In this document: in pieces, positions 9,495-16,718 of the stretch
Layout of the letters: every line of letters begins with the position of its first letter
Numbering within the stretch: position 1 is the first letter of the stretch
Source of the DNA: Flexivirga caeni
Lineage (GTDB): Bacteria; Actinomycetota; Actinomycetes; Actinomycetales; Dermatophilaceae
Direction of reading: 5' to 3'
Length of the DNA stretch: 64,000 nucleotides
Assembly (NCBI RefSeq): GCF_003724155.1
Contig: NZ_RJJQ01000012.1
Span: 62,001 to 126,000 of the forward strand
Translations under genes and position numbers: made by a program
Notes under the pieces: generated by a model
The model's input: only the letters and a program-made list of their open reading frames with translations
Told to the model about the DNA's origin: nothing
Database searches by the model: none

Positions 9495-10666
9495 CGGCCC
9501 GTCGCTGGACGACGCCGGACGACATCGCCGCGGCGGTTCGCCGGCGCTGGGACGACGGGTCATTGCTGCGCGCCGACGCCGGTGTCATGCCGCTGACCGC
9601 GATCGACATCCCGGTCCGGGGCCCGCGGCCGTCGCAGATCGGCGACGACCTGAACTCGGTGCGGGAGTGGGTGGCCGCGCTGGACGCCGGCAGCCGCGAC
9701 GGCCGGCGCTACACCGTGCACCGGCAGGCGATCGGCGGGCGCCGGATCGGCCGCAACGAATTGCCGTCCCGGGTCCAGGTGTCGTCGCTGGACCAGGCGT
9801 GGGCGCTGCTCGGTGTCGCGGCGGACGTGGGCCGGTTCCGGGAGCTCGTCGCGCTGACGGCAACCGACCCTGCGGTGCGTGCCTGGGTGCTCGACCACCC
9901 GCACCGGGCGCTCGAGTTGTATGACGAGATGCTCCCGCTGCTGGCGGCATACCGCTGGCTGGACGAGCACCGCGGCGAGCCGCACTACCTGCGGGAGATC
10001 AGCGCGCCCGGCGTCGACACCAAGTTCGCCGAGCGCCACCGCGGCGTGCTTGCGGCGATGCTCGGCGTGCCGTCCTCGGCGTCCGGGTTCCGCACCGCGC
10101 TGGGTCTGCGGGCCAAGCCGGAGCTGGTGCGGTTGCGACCGGCGGCGGGCCTCGGCCTTCCGGCGCCGATGAGCGAACTCGCAGTCCGGGCGACCGAATT
10201 GGCGCAACTGGCGATCGAGCCGCGCCGGGCACTGGTCATCGAGAACGAGATCACCTACCTCAGCGTCGACGTCCCGCAGGACGGAGTCGTGTTGTGGGGC
10301 AAGGGTTTCGACGTCGACAACGTCGGCCGCCTGCCGTGGCTGGCGAATGCCGATGTCGTCTACTGGGGCGACCTGGACACGCATGGCTTCGCCATACTCC
10401 ATCAGCTGCGCGCCTGGCTGCCGCAGACACGATCGGTGCTGATGGATCGCGAGACGCTGCTCGCGCACCGGGAACGCTGGGTACGTGAAGGGCGCCCGAC
10501 CCGCGCCGCGCTCACCCGCCTGACTGGTGCCGAGCAGGACGTCTACGCCGACCTGGTCGGCGACGCGTTCGGGCCGAAGGTCCGCCTGGAGCAGGAGCGG
10601 GTGGACTGGACCTGGGCGCGCCGTCGCCTGGCTTATGCCGCGCCGAGTGGGCAATGGGTGTCGTGA
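9491..10666 (+). CDS. jetD: Wadjet nuclease JetD (DUF3322/DUF2220)
   Basis: A 391-residue JetD, the Toprim-type nuclease that cuts the plasmid once JetABC has extruded it. The N-terminal DUF3322 part (TTPDDIAAAVRRRWDDGSLL) is followed by the DUF2220 Toprim core: the acidic VIENEITYLS near residue 250 and DVVYWGDLDTHGFAILHQLR near 290 supply the Glu and Asp-x-Asp metal ligands expected for cleavage, so the enzyme looks intact. The GTG start overlaps the jetC stop (GTGA). The last codons and TGA stop lie inside a repeat related to those on each side of the operon. Confidence 0.93.
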   Translation: MTARRWTTPDDIAAAVRRRWDDGSLLRADAGVMPLTAIDIPVRGPRPSQIGDDLNSVREWVAALDAGSRDGRRYTVHRQAIGGRRIGRNELPSRVQVSSLDQAWALLGVAADVGRFRELVALTATDPAVRAWVLDHPHRALELYDEMLPLLAAYRWLDEHRGEPHYLREISAPGVDTKFAERHRGVLAAMLGVPSSASGFRTALGLRAKPELVRLRPAAGLGLPAPMSELAVRATELAQLAIEPRRALVIENEITYLSVDVPQDGVVLWGKGFDVDNVGRLPWLANADVVYWGDLDTHGFAILHQLRAWLPQTRSVLMDRETLLAHRERWVREGRPTRAALTRLTGAEQDVYADLVGDAFGPKVRLEQERVDWTWARRRLAYAAPSGQWVS

Positions 10667-10701
10667 GAGCGCGAGCCTGAGTGCATCTACTGTCCACTCG
10701 C
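10660..10701. repeat. Palindromic repeat, copy 2 (end of jetD)
   Basis: This 42-base stretch, starting GTCGTGAGAGCGCGAGCC, matches 11640-11681 with about five differences. It contains the jetD stop codon and ends in CTACTGTCCACTCG. Unlike the other two copies it has no obvious left arm. Confidence 0.65.
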
Positions 10702-10767
10702 GGGCGACACCCGGGTTGCCCGCGTATCCTCCGAGCGTTCGATCGCCCGATAAGACAGGGGATTTTC

Positions 10768-11637
10768 GTGCCCGGCACGCCGAATGAAGAGTGGTTGCAG
10801 CACCTGGACTACGGCCCGTTGCAGCTTTCCCGCCGACAGTGCAAGGACGCGGTGAAGGCATACCGGGCCTACTTCGAACCACGGGAAGCCGCCCAGCCGC
10901 TGGTGTCGCGAACGGTCGGCGACTGGTCGTGGGTGTTGCGCTGGAAGCAGGCCGAGTTCGCCCGCATCAACAACCTGGCGTATGAGTCGGACCCGGGTCA
11001 ACGGCCGTATGCCGACGTCGACCTGTCGCCGAATTCCGAGTTCCGCGTCCATCACACCCTCACCACTGCAGACGGCCGCATCACGGTCGGCTCCACCGAG
11101 GAATGGAGCGCTGGTATGACGCTCGGCTCCGGCCGGTTCACCAAGTTCGTCCGGGTCGCTCTCGGCCATCCGTCGCCACAGATCAAACTCGTCCCGAGGC
11201 ACCACCGGAAGCGCGACGCGACAAACCCGCTCGACCAGCACTTCGACGTTACGGGTGCGACGGTGTTTCTGCCCAGAACGGTGACCGGTGGTCCCGAGAC
11301 GTTCCAGCTGGATCAGCAGCTGCAGGACTCCGGCGCCGGCCTGTTCCACCGGGACAAGGCGACCCGCCAGTTGCGCAAGGAGTACGCCGCCCAGATGGCC
11401 GACGCCACCCACGAGCGGGCCGCCGGCTTCTTCGATGACAACCTCACGGCGCTGCTGATCGAGCAGGCACACGACTGCAAGATCGAGTTCCACGGGTCGC
11501 ACGCTTTCCTGTCGCACGAGGTTTCCTCCGAGGACGCGCAAATCAAGCCGGACGTGATCGGCCGGATGTTCCAGCTCGCTGTCACGCTCGGGCCGGCCCT
11601 GTCGGCGGCGACAGCGTCCGCACCGAGAGGACAGTAG
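10768..11637 (+). CDS. Unknown protein behind the Wadjet operon
   Basis: Not recognised. A 289-residue soluble protein without signal peptide or membrane segment. The GTG at 10768 is chosen because AGGGG lies eight bases upstream; upstream codons are low-quality. It starts with PGTPNEEWLQHLDYGPLQLS and contains a beta-rich middle (RVHHTLTTADGRITVGSTEE) and a charged C-terminal half (LRKEYAAQMADATHERAAGF). It is on the same strand as jetABCD, 101 bases after jetD, and enclosed by the same repeat family, so it may have travelled with the system. It is not a usual Wadjet subunit. Its last residues PRGQ and stop repeat those of the methyltransferase at 3325-3975. Confidence 0.75.
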   Translation: MPGTPNEEWLQHLDYGPLQLSRRQCKDAVKAYRAYFEPREAAQPLVSRTVGDWSWVLRWKQAEFARINNLAYESDPGQRPYADVDLSPNSEFRVHHTLTTADGRITVGSTEEWSAGMTLGSGRFTKFVRVALGHPSPQIKLVPRHHRKRDATNPLDQHFDVTGATVFLPRTVTGGPETFQLDQQLQDSGAGLFHRDKATRQLRKEYAAQMADATHERAAGFFDDNLTALLIEQAHDCKIEFHGSHAFLSHEVSSEDAQIKPDVIGRMFQLAVTLGPALSAATASAPRGQ

Positions 11638-11681
11638 TTGTCGTGAGAGGGCGAGCCTGGCCGCAACTACTGTCCACTCGC
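11623..11681. repeat. Palindromic repeat, copy 3 (right of Wadjet); likely terminator
   Basis: An 11-bp perfect inverted repeat (GACAGTAGTTG at 11630-11640 with its complement at 11664-11674, 23-base loop) follows the unknown gene. Positions 11623-11643 repeat the left copy exactly. It lies between converging reading frames and could act as a two-way transcription stop. Confidence 0.65.
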
Positions 11682-11737
11682 CGCCCCAGCTCGGGGCGCG
11701 GCGACTCACCTGGCGGCGCGGTCTCCCGGTCGTCCGA

Positions 11738-12049
11738 TCACCAGCACACTTTCTGACCCGCTCGCGCAGGTCCGGCCGGGCCAGCACCAGCGACACCAGC
11801 ACCGCGCGCATGGCTGCGCTGGGCTCGACCGCGAAGATCGGCACGTCCGGCACCGCGTCGGCCAGCGCGACCGTGGACAGTCCCGTGCCGGCGCCGAGGT
11901 CCAGGATCGGCCCGCGGTGCGGAGCGGAAGCTGCTCAGCGCGGCCGGCGGTATGCCGAGCTCGTTCGCCCACCCGCTGCCGCAGGCCGAGACGTCGTAGA
12001 ACTCCGCCGACGTGGCGTCCAAGTCGGTCTCCATCGACCGGTTCACCAA
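11738..12049 (-). pseudogene. Frameshifted, truncated SAM methyltransferase remnant
   Basis: One minus-strand frame from an ATG at 12049 gives METDLDATSAEFYDVSACGS, a methyltransferase-like N-terminus. At about 11920 the homology jumps to another frame, which gives the motif I region PILDLGAGTGLSTVALADAV and then VPDVPIFAVEPSAAMRAVLV before breaking off near 11757. The remaining two thirds of a normal enzyme is missing. It lies behind rpsN on the same strand and overlaps that gene's last codons by a few bases. The frameshift plus truncation makes a working product unlikely. Confidence 0.65.
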
Positions 12050-12270
12050 CTGGACTTGGTGACGCCGGGAAGTTCCCCGTTCAGCGCCATCTGGCGGAAC
12101 CGCACGCGGGAGAGGCCGAACTTGCGCAGGTGCCCGCGCGGCCGCCCGTCGCGCTCGGCCGCACTGGCTGCTGTGCGCGCGAGTTCCTTGAGTTCTGAAC
12201 GCTTTTCGGCATACTTCGCCACGGTCTGCTCACGGCGGCGTTGCGCGGCGATCTTGCTGGTCTTGGCCAT
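12043..12270 (-). CDS. rpsN: 30S ribosomal protein S14, zinc-independent type, short form
   Basis: A 75-residue S14. Both ends match the zinc-free (C-minus) paralogue: N-terminus [20 protein letters not shown] and C-terminus [20 protein letters not shown] ending in LPGVTKSSW; the CxxC zinc motifs are absent. The usual C-minus protein has about 101 residues; here roughly 26 residues between the helical N-terminal part and DGRPRG are missing in frame. Its ATG shares one base with the stop of rpmG. Such paralogues replace zinc-binding ribosomal proteins under zinc starvation and are usually Zur-controlled. Confidence 0.88.
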   Translation of the reverse strand: MAKTSKIAAQRRREQTVAKYAEKRSELKELARTAASAAERDGRPRGHLRKFGLSRVRFRQMALNGELPGVTKSSW

Positions 12271-12410
12271 CAGCGGGTCTCCTTGAACTCGACGTGCCGG
12301 CGGATCTTCGGGTCGTAGCGCCGCAGCACGAGCCGGTTGGGGTTGTTGCGGCGGGACTTCTTGGTGACGTAGCGGCGGCCGGTGTGATGCTGCTCGTGCT
12401 CGGTTGTCAT
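12270..12410 (-). CDS. rpmG: 50S ribosomal protein L33, zinc-independent type
   Basis: A 46-residue L33: [20 protein letters not shown] followed by [14 protein letters not shown]. The two CxxC pairs of the zinc-binding form are absent, so this is the C-minus paralogue used in zinc-poor conditions. The ATG at 12410 overlaps the arsR stop (ATGA) and its own stop overlaps the rpsN start by one base, so the three genes are translated as a coupled unit. The nine-residue N-terminal extension (MTTEHEQHH), with its His residues, is longer than usual. Confidence 0.92.
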   Translation of the reverse strand: MTTEHEQHHTGRRYVTKKSRRNNPNRLVLRRYDPKIRRHVEFKETR

Positions 12411-12796
12411 GGTGTCTGCTGGTGTCCGGGTGGGGTCGGTCGCTCCACCGCGGCGGTCGCCGTGGCGGGTTCGCGGACGTGTTCCAGGGCGTCGGCGACG
12501 ACGTGTGCGACGTGCCGGTCGGCCAGGAGGTAGGTGACCTCCTTGCCGGTGCGGTTCGCGGTGACCGGCCCGGCCAGGCGCAGCGTCTTCAAGTGCTGCG
12601 AGACGAGCGGCTGCGACATACCCGTCGCCGACGCCAGCGCTCCGACCGTGCGTGGTTCGTCGCCGATCAGGTGCAGCAGCCACAATCGCGACTCGTTGCC
12701 CAGTACCTTGAAGGGCTGCGCAGCCTCGGCAAGTCCCGGCTGCGTGTCCGTGAGGCACAGCCACTCACACGCATAGACGAATTGCAATGTGACCAT
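12407..12796 (-). CDS. ArsR/SmtB-family metal-sensing repressor
   Basis: A 129-residue winged-helix repressor. The recognition region is [20 protein letters not shown] followed by the wing [20 protein letters not shown]; the C-terminal helix [20 protein letters not shown] carries Asp and His residues in the positions used by the zinc site of SmtB/CzrA-type sensors. Cys residues near the N-terminus (YACEWLCL) may also bind metal. It heads an operon with zinc-independent L33 and S14, which suggests zinc as the signal. The ATG at 12796 has no ribosome site and may be leaderless. No clear Zur-type palindrome was recognised upstream. Confidence 0.85.
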   Translation of the reverse strand: MVTLQFVYACEWLCLTDTQPGLAEAAQPFKVLGNESRLWLLHLIGDEPRTVGALASATGMSQPLVSQHLKTLRLAGPVTANRTGKEVTYLLADRHVAHVVADALEHVREPATATAAVERPTPPGHQQTP

Positions 12797-12836
12797 GTTG
12801 GTGGGAATGGTTCTCGACCGCAGTGCGACTGGTCGG

Positions 12837-13412
12837 CTACTCGGTGGTGTGCGTGTGCATGCGCGCGCCGGACCGGTTGAAGATGCTGATGACCTGGGCG
12901 GGGCGCCCACCGTCGGCCGACATCGCGTGCGGAGTGCGGGTGTCGAACTCCGCTGCTTCCCCTCGTGTCAGCACGAGATCCTGGCTGCCCAGGCGCAGCC
13001 GCAACCGCCCCTGCAGGACATACAGCCAGTCATATCCGTCGTGCACCTGCAACTCGGGCAGGACGCCAGCGGCCGGGTAGGTGATCTTGTAGGTCAGGAC
13101 CGGCGAATTCTCCGGCGCGAGCGGCACTATCACCAGACCGGCCCTGCGGATCATCGGGCGCCGGACGCGTGGGTCGGCTTCCGTCGCGATCAGATCGTCC
13201 AGGCGGATGCCGAGCCGGCGCGTCAGCGGCACGAGCAACTCGAGGTTCGCCTGCCGCTTGCCCGATTCGAGGCGGGAGAGCGTGCTCGCCGACATACCGG
13301 CACCGGTAGCCAGCCCCTCCAGGGTCAAGCCGCGCTCACGCCGCGCGGCTCGCAACCTGGGACCGATGTGGCTGAGATCTTCGCTCAGTGCGTGTCCGTG
13401 CGGCTCACCCAT
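12837..13412 (-). CDS. XRE-family regulator with C-terminal cupin domain
   Basis: A 191-residue transcription factor. An HTH_3 domain covers about residues 15-75 (LRAARRERGLTLEGLATGAG, MSASTLSRLESGKRQANLEL), and a cupin sensor domain follows (DGYDWLYVLQGRLRLRLGSQ, GEAAEFDTRTPHAMSADGGR). The ATG at 13412 is chosen because AAGGAG lies five bases before it; an upstream in-frame codon lacks one. Regulators of this layout usually control a neighbouring metabolic gene, here most likely the divergent flavoprotein 66 bases away. The effector is unknown. Confidence 0.88.
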   Translation of the reverse strand: MGEPHGHALSEDLSHIGPRLRAARRERGLTLEGLATGAGMSASTLSRLESGKRQANLELLVPLTRRLGIRLDDLIATEADPRVRRPMIRRAGLVIVPLAPENSPVLTYKITYPAAGVLPELQVHDGYDWLYVLQGRLRLRLGSQDLVLTRGEAAEFDTRTPHAMSADGGRPAQVISIFNRSGARMHTHTTE

Positions 13413-13478
13413 CGCCTCTCCTTGCTGTTTTGGCAAGATTCTTTGCAACTATTGCACCACCTCTCGCATGCTGGCGAT
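13413..13478. promoter_or_regulatory. Divergent promoter with candidate XRE operator
   Basis: The 66-base gap between the XRE regulator and the flavoprotein holds an imperfect palindrome, TTGGCAAGATTCTTTGCAA (13430-13448), and a further TTGCA-like half at about 13452. A divergent regulator/target layout makes this the natural binding site, but no promoter boxes are clear. Confidence 0.35.
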
Positions 13479-14423
13479 ATGCAACACATCGAATGGGACG
13501 TGATCATCGCCGGCGGTGGTCCGGCCGGACTTTCTGCCGCGCTCATGCTCGGCCGGTCGCGCCGCCGGGTGCTGGTGATCGATAGCGGAAGTCCCCGCAA
13601 CCGATTCGCGGCGCACATGCACGGGGTGCTCGGCCAGGAAGGGGTCGCACCGGCAGAACTCGCGCAGCGTGGCCGGGCGGAGGCAGCAGACTACGGGGTC
13701 GAATTCCGGGACACGGTGGTGGAACGGGTCGACCGCGAACCCGAGGGCGTCCTGGTGACCACTGCGGACGGTATGGCGCTGCACGCTCGCGCCCTGGTCG
13801 CGGCGACCGGGCTGAGGGACCGGCTGCCGGAGGTTGCCGGCCTCGCCGAGCGGTGGGGCAGCACCGTGCTGCACTGTCCCTACTGCCACGGGTGGGAGGT
13901 GCGCGACCAGCGGCTCGGCGTGCTGACGACATCGCCGGTCGGCCTGCATCAGGCCGAGCTCATCCGGCAGTGGAGTGACCGGGTGGTGGTTTTCACCGCC
14001 GGGCTCGGTGAGCTGGGCGATGAGGCGCAGGCTCGCCTGCGGGCACGCGGCGTCCGGCTGGAATCCGAGCCGGTCGAGCAGATCCTCGGCGAGGGCGCAG
14101 CCATCTCCGGAGTGCGGCTACGCGGTGGGCGGACGGTCTCGGTCGATGCGATCTTCACGGCCGGCGCCGCGGTCGCGCGCGACCGCTATCTCGCGCACCT
14201 GTGCCTGGATCGCACCGAGACACCGTTTGGTTCGTTCGTGAGCACCGATGCGACGGGACGGACCAGCGACGAACGGGTATGGGCGGTCGGGAACATCGTG
14301 AATCCCGCTGCGAACGTGCCGATGTCGATCGGTGCCGGTGCGTTCGCCGGGGGTGCGGTGAACGGTGCGCTGGTCGCCTGGGACTTCGACGCGGCAGTGC
14401 GGGAGCAGATGCCCGTGCGCTGA
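13479..14423 (+). CDS. Thioredoxin-reductase-like FAD/NAD(P) oxidoreductase
   Basis: A 314-residue flavoprotein of the thioredoxin reductase fold. The FAD-binding dinucleotide motif is VIIAGGGPAGLSAALMLGRS at residues 8-27, the redox-active pair is CPYC at about 133-136 (LHCPYCHGWEVRDQ), and the C-terminal FAD motif is RVWAVGNIVNPAANVPMSIG. The NAD(P) domain is reduced: after CPYC the sequence lacks the usual GGGxxA motif (GVLTTSPVGLHQAEL), so the electron donor may not be classic NADPH binding. It is longer-range similar to small-molecule dithiol oxidases as well as TrxB. The ATG is set by the domain start; its promoter is shared with the divergent XRE regulator. Confidence 0.85.
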   Translation: MQHIEWDVIIAGGGPAGLSAALMLGRSRRRVLVIDSGSPRNRFAAHMHGVLGQEGVAPAELAQRGRAEAADYGVEFRDTVVERVDREPEGVLVTTADGMALHARALVAATGLRDRLPEVAGLAERWGSTVLHCPYCHGWEVRDQRLGVLTTSPVGLHQAELIRQWSDRVVVFTAGLGELGDEAQARLRARGVRLESEPVEQILGEGAAISGVRLRGGRTVSVDAIFTAGAAVARDRYLAHLCLDRTETPFGSFVSTDATGRTSDERVWAVGNIVNPAANVPMSIGAGAFAGGAVNGALVAWDFDAAVREQMPVR

Positions 14424-14481
14424 GCCGGGGGGCTGCCATGCTGTGGTCACCCATCAGCGAAGAGGCCAGGAGGTCCGTGGC

Positions 14482-15693
14482 ATGCCCGAAGCAGTCCAGC
14501 CGTATGACGCCGCACTCGTGCGCGCGCAATTTCCCGCGCTGCGCAGCGGGCGGGCACATTTCGACGCGCCGGGCGGCACACAGACTCCCGAGCCGGTCGC
14601 CCGGGCCGTGTATGACGTACTCGCCGGCCCGCTGTCCAACCGCGGCCGGCGCACTCCCGCCGAGCGCAACGCGGATAGCTTCGTGCTGGCCGCCCGAGAC
14701 GCGATGGGCGACCTGCTCGGCGTCGACCCGGGCACCGTCGTGTTCGGGCGCAGCGCGACGGCCCTGACGTTCGACATGGCACGCACGCTGGCCCGGACCT
14801 GGCAGTCGGGGGACGAGATCATCGTCAGCCGCCTCGACCACGACGCCAACGTCGCGCCGTGCCTGATCGCCGCCGAGCGCGCCGGAGTGAGGGTGCACTG
14901 GGCGGACTTCGACCCGGCCACCGGCGAGCTCGACCTCGCCTCGATCACCGGCCGGCTGTCCGAACGCACGCGGCTCGTCGCGCTCACCGCCGCGTCGAAT
15001 CTCATTGGCACCACACCGGATATCGCTGCGGTGGCCGAGGCGGTGCACCGCACGCCCGGGCTGCTGTATGTCGACGGTGTCCACTACACCGCGCACGAAT
15101 TCGTGGACGTGCCGGCGCTGGGCGCGGACCTCTACGTGTGCTCGCCCTACAAGTTCCTCGGGCCGCACCACGGCGTGCTGACCGGCCCGGCCGACCTGTT
15201 GCGCGACCTTGCGCCGGACAAACTGCGCCCGTCCACCGACGCAGTGCCCGAGCGTTTCGAACTCGGCACTCTCCCCTACGAATTGCTCGCCGGCACCGCG
15301 GCAGCGGTCGACTTCCTGGCCGGGCTGGTGCCCGGTGACGGCGCGCGACGCGACCGGTTACGCGCTTCACTGACCGCGCTCGCCGTGCACGAGGACGCGT
15401 TGCGGGACCGGGTCGAGCAGGCAATCGCGCAGCTCCCGCAGGTGACGGTTCACTCACGCGCGGCCGAACGGACGCCGACGCTCTTCATGACCTTCGACAG
15501 CCGCTCGCCCGAGGAGGTGTCCGACCATCTCGCGGCGGACGGCATCGATGCACCGGCAGGCACGTTCTACGCCTACGAGCCCGCCCGGCGGCTCGGGGTG
15601 GACAGCGGGTTGCGGATCGGGCTGGCGCCATACAGCACCCAGGAGGACGTCGACCGGTTCATCGTGTCGCTGGGCGATCTCCTGGGCCGCTGA
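14482..15693 (+). CDS. Class V aminotransferase / cysteine-desulfurase-like PLP enzyme
   Basis: A 403-residue PLP enzyme of fold type I. It starts (ATG after CAGGAGG) with LVRAQFPALRSGRAHFDAPG, the typical N-terminus of the cysteine-desulfurase-like SufS/CsdA-related group. The Asp and His that hold PLP are in LLYVDGVHYTAHEFVD, and the Schiff-base lysine is in VCSPYKFLGPHHG near residue 224. The active-site loop cysteine of true desulfurases is not evident, so an aminotransferase or epimerase role is possible. A strong convergent palindrome follows the gene. Confidence 0.85.
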   Translation: MPEAVQPYDAALVRAQFPALRSGRAHFDAPGGTQTPEPVARAVYDVLAGPLSNRGRRTPAERNADSFVLAARDAMGDLLGVDPGTVVFGRSATALTFDMARTLARTWQSGDEIIVSRLDHDANVAPCLIAAERAGVRVHWADFDPATGELDLASITGRLSERTRLVALTAASNLIGTTPDIAAVAEAVHRTPGLLYVDGVHYTAHEFVDVPALGADLYVCSPYKFLGPHHGVLTGPADLLRDLAPDKLRPSTDAVPERFELGTLPYELLAGTAAAVDFLAGLVPGDGARRDRLRASLTALAVHEDALRDRVEQAIAQLPQVTVHSRAAERTPTLFMTFDSRSPEEVSDHLAADGIDAPAGTFYAYEPARRLGVDSGLRIGLAPYSTQEDVDRFIVSLGDLLGR

Positions 15694-15709
15694 GCAGGCG
15701 TCCCGCGAA

Positions 15710-15770
15710 TGACGGCTTCCTCGGCGAACGACGGTGAGATTGCGCCGTCGTTCGGCGAATTCGCCGTCAC
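15710..15770. repeat. REP-like inverted repeat, copy 1; probable two-way terminator
   Basis: An imperfect hairpin begins TGACGGCTTCCTCGGCGAAC and closes with a nearly complementary arm ending at 15770. The same word family forms a perfect hairpin at 43441-43500. It sits between converging genes (PLP enzyme, siderophore-interacting protein). Confidence 0.7.
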
Positions 15771-15791
15771 TCGGCGCGGTGCGACCGGTGG

Positions 15792-16592
15792 TCAGCCGGC
15801 GCGGCCGACCTTCCAGTAGCCGGTGAACTCGATGCGTGACTTGGGCACGCCGGCGGCGACGAGGTGGCGCCGGGATCCGGCGACCATCGCCTGCTCGCCG
15901 CCGAAGTAGGCCTGGAGCCGCACCGGCTCGTCCGGGGTGAACGAGGCGACTTCGGCGAGTGCGGCCACCCCGGCGGTTGCGTGCGGGTCGTCGCGAGTCA
16001 GCCACCGGATCTCGAACCCGTCCGGTGCGTCCAGTGCTTGACGGTCCGCCGGGTCGCCGGTCTCGATGATCGCCAGCCCGGTCGCGTCTCGCGGCAGGTC
16101 GCGCAGGATACCGGCGACCGCGGGCAGCGCGGACTCGTCCGCGGCCAGCAGCACGAACGCGGCATCGTCCAGCGGATCGAAGCCGCGTCCCTGGTCCAGC
16201 AGCACCACGTGCTCGCCGGGTTCGGCCCGCTGTGCCCACGGCCCGGCGATGCCGGCGTCTCCGTGGATCACGAAGTCGACGTCGAGTTCGCCCTGATCAC
16301 TGCGCAATTCGCGCACGGTGTAGCTGCGGAACGGCGGCCGGGTGCCGGACTTCTTCGTCAGGTATCTCAGGTAACCGCCCAAGCCGAAACTGTCGGGGAC
16401 GGCATCGAAGTCGGTGGTCCCGTCCGGGCGAGGCAGGAAGAGCCGGAACCACTGGTCGAAGCCGTGCTGGGGCATCCGTCGTATGTCGTCCCCGGCGAAG
16501 GTGACACGTTGGACGTGCGGCGAGAGCCGCGCAGAGCGCGTGACCTCGGCGTGGTAGAGGCCGGACTGTTTCCGTCCATCACTGAATCCCAT
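15792..16592 (-). CDS. Siderophore-interacting flavoprotein (SIP/ViuB family)
   Basis: A 266-residue siderophore reductase-like protein that would release iron from imported ferric siderophores. The FAD-binding part holds PPFRSYTVRELRSDQGELDV with the RxYT motif and then DVDFVIHGDAGIAGPWAQRA; the C-terminal NAD(P)H domain includes FVLLAADESALPAVAGILRD and ends FTGYWKVGRAG as usual for the family. The full iron box lies immediately before the ATG, so the gene is surely iron-repressed, and with no room for a leader the message is probably leaderless. No siderophore genes are near. Confidence 0.93.
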   Translation of the reverse strand: MGFSDGRKQSGLYHAEVTRSARLSPHVQRVTFAGDDIRRMPQHGFDQWFRLFLPRPDGTTDFDAVPDSFGLGGYLRYLTKKSGTRPPFRSYTVRELRSDQGELDVDFVIHGDAGIAGPWAQRAEPGEHVVLLDQGRGFDPLDDAAFVLLAADESALPAVAGILRDLPRDATGLAIIETGDPADRQALDAPDGFEIRWLTRDDPHATAGVAALAEVASFTPDEPVRLQAYFGGEQAMVAGSRRHLVAAGVPKSRIEFTGYWKVGRAG

Positions 16593-16593
16593 G

Positions 16594-16618
16594 TAGTTAG
16601 GTTAGCCGAACCTAACTA
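16594..16618. promoter_or_regulatory. IdeR/DmdR iron box
   Basis: TTAGGTTAGCCGAACCTAA at 16597-16615 is a near-perfect match to the actinobacterial iron box (consensus TTAGGTTAGGCTAACCTAA), in a longer palindrome 16594-16618. It starts two bases before the SIP start codon. Confidence 0.92.
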
Positions 16619-16718
16619 CAGATGGATCTCAGGTTCGCGCACGGTTGCGCGGCGCACCCCGCCGGCGACCCGTTGCCACTCGTGCACGCCGCACGGGCGG
16701 ACGAGGAAGAATCGTGGC

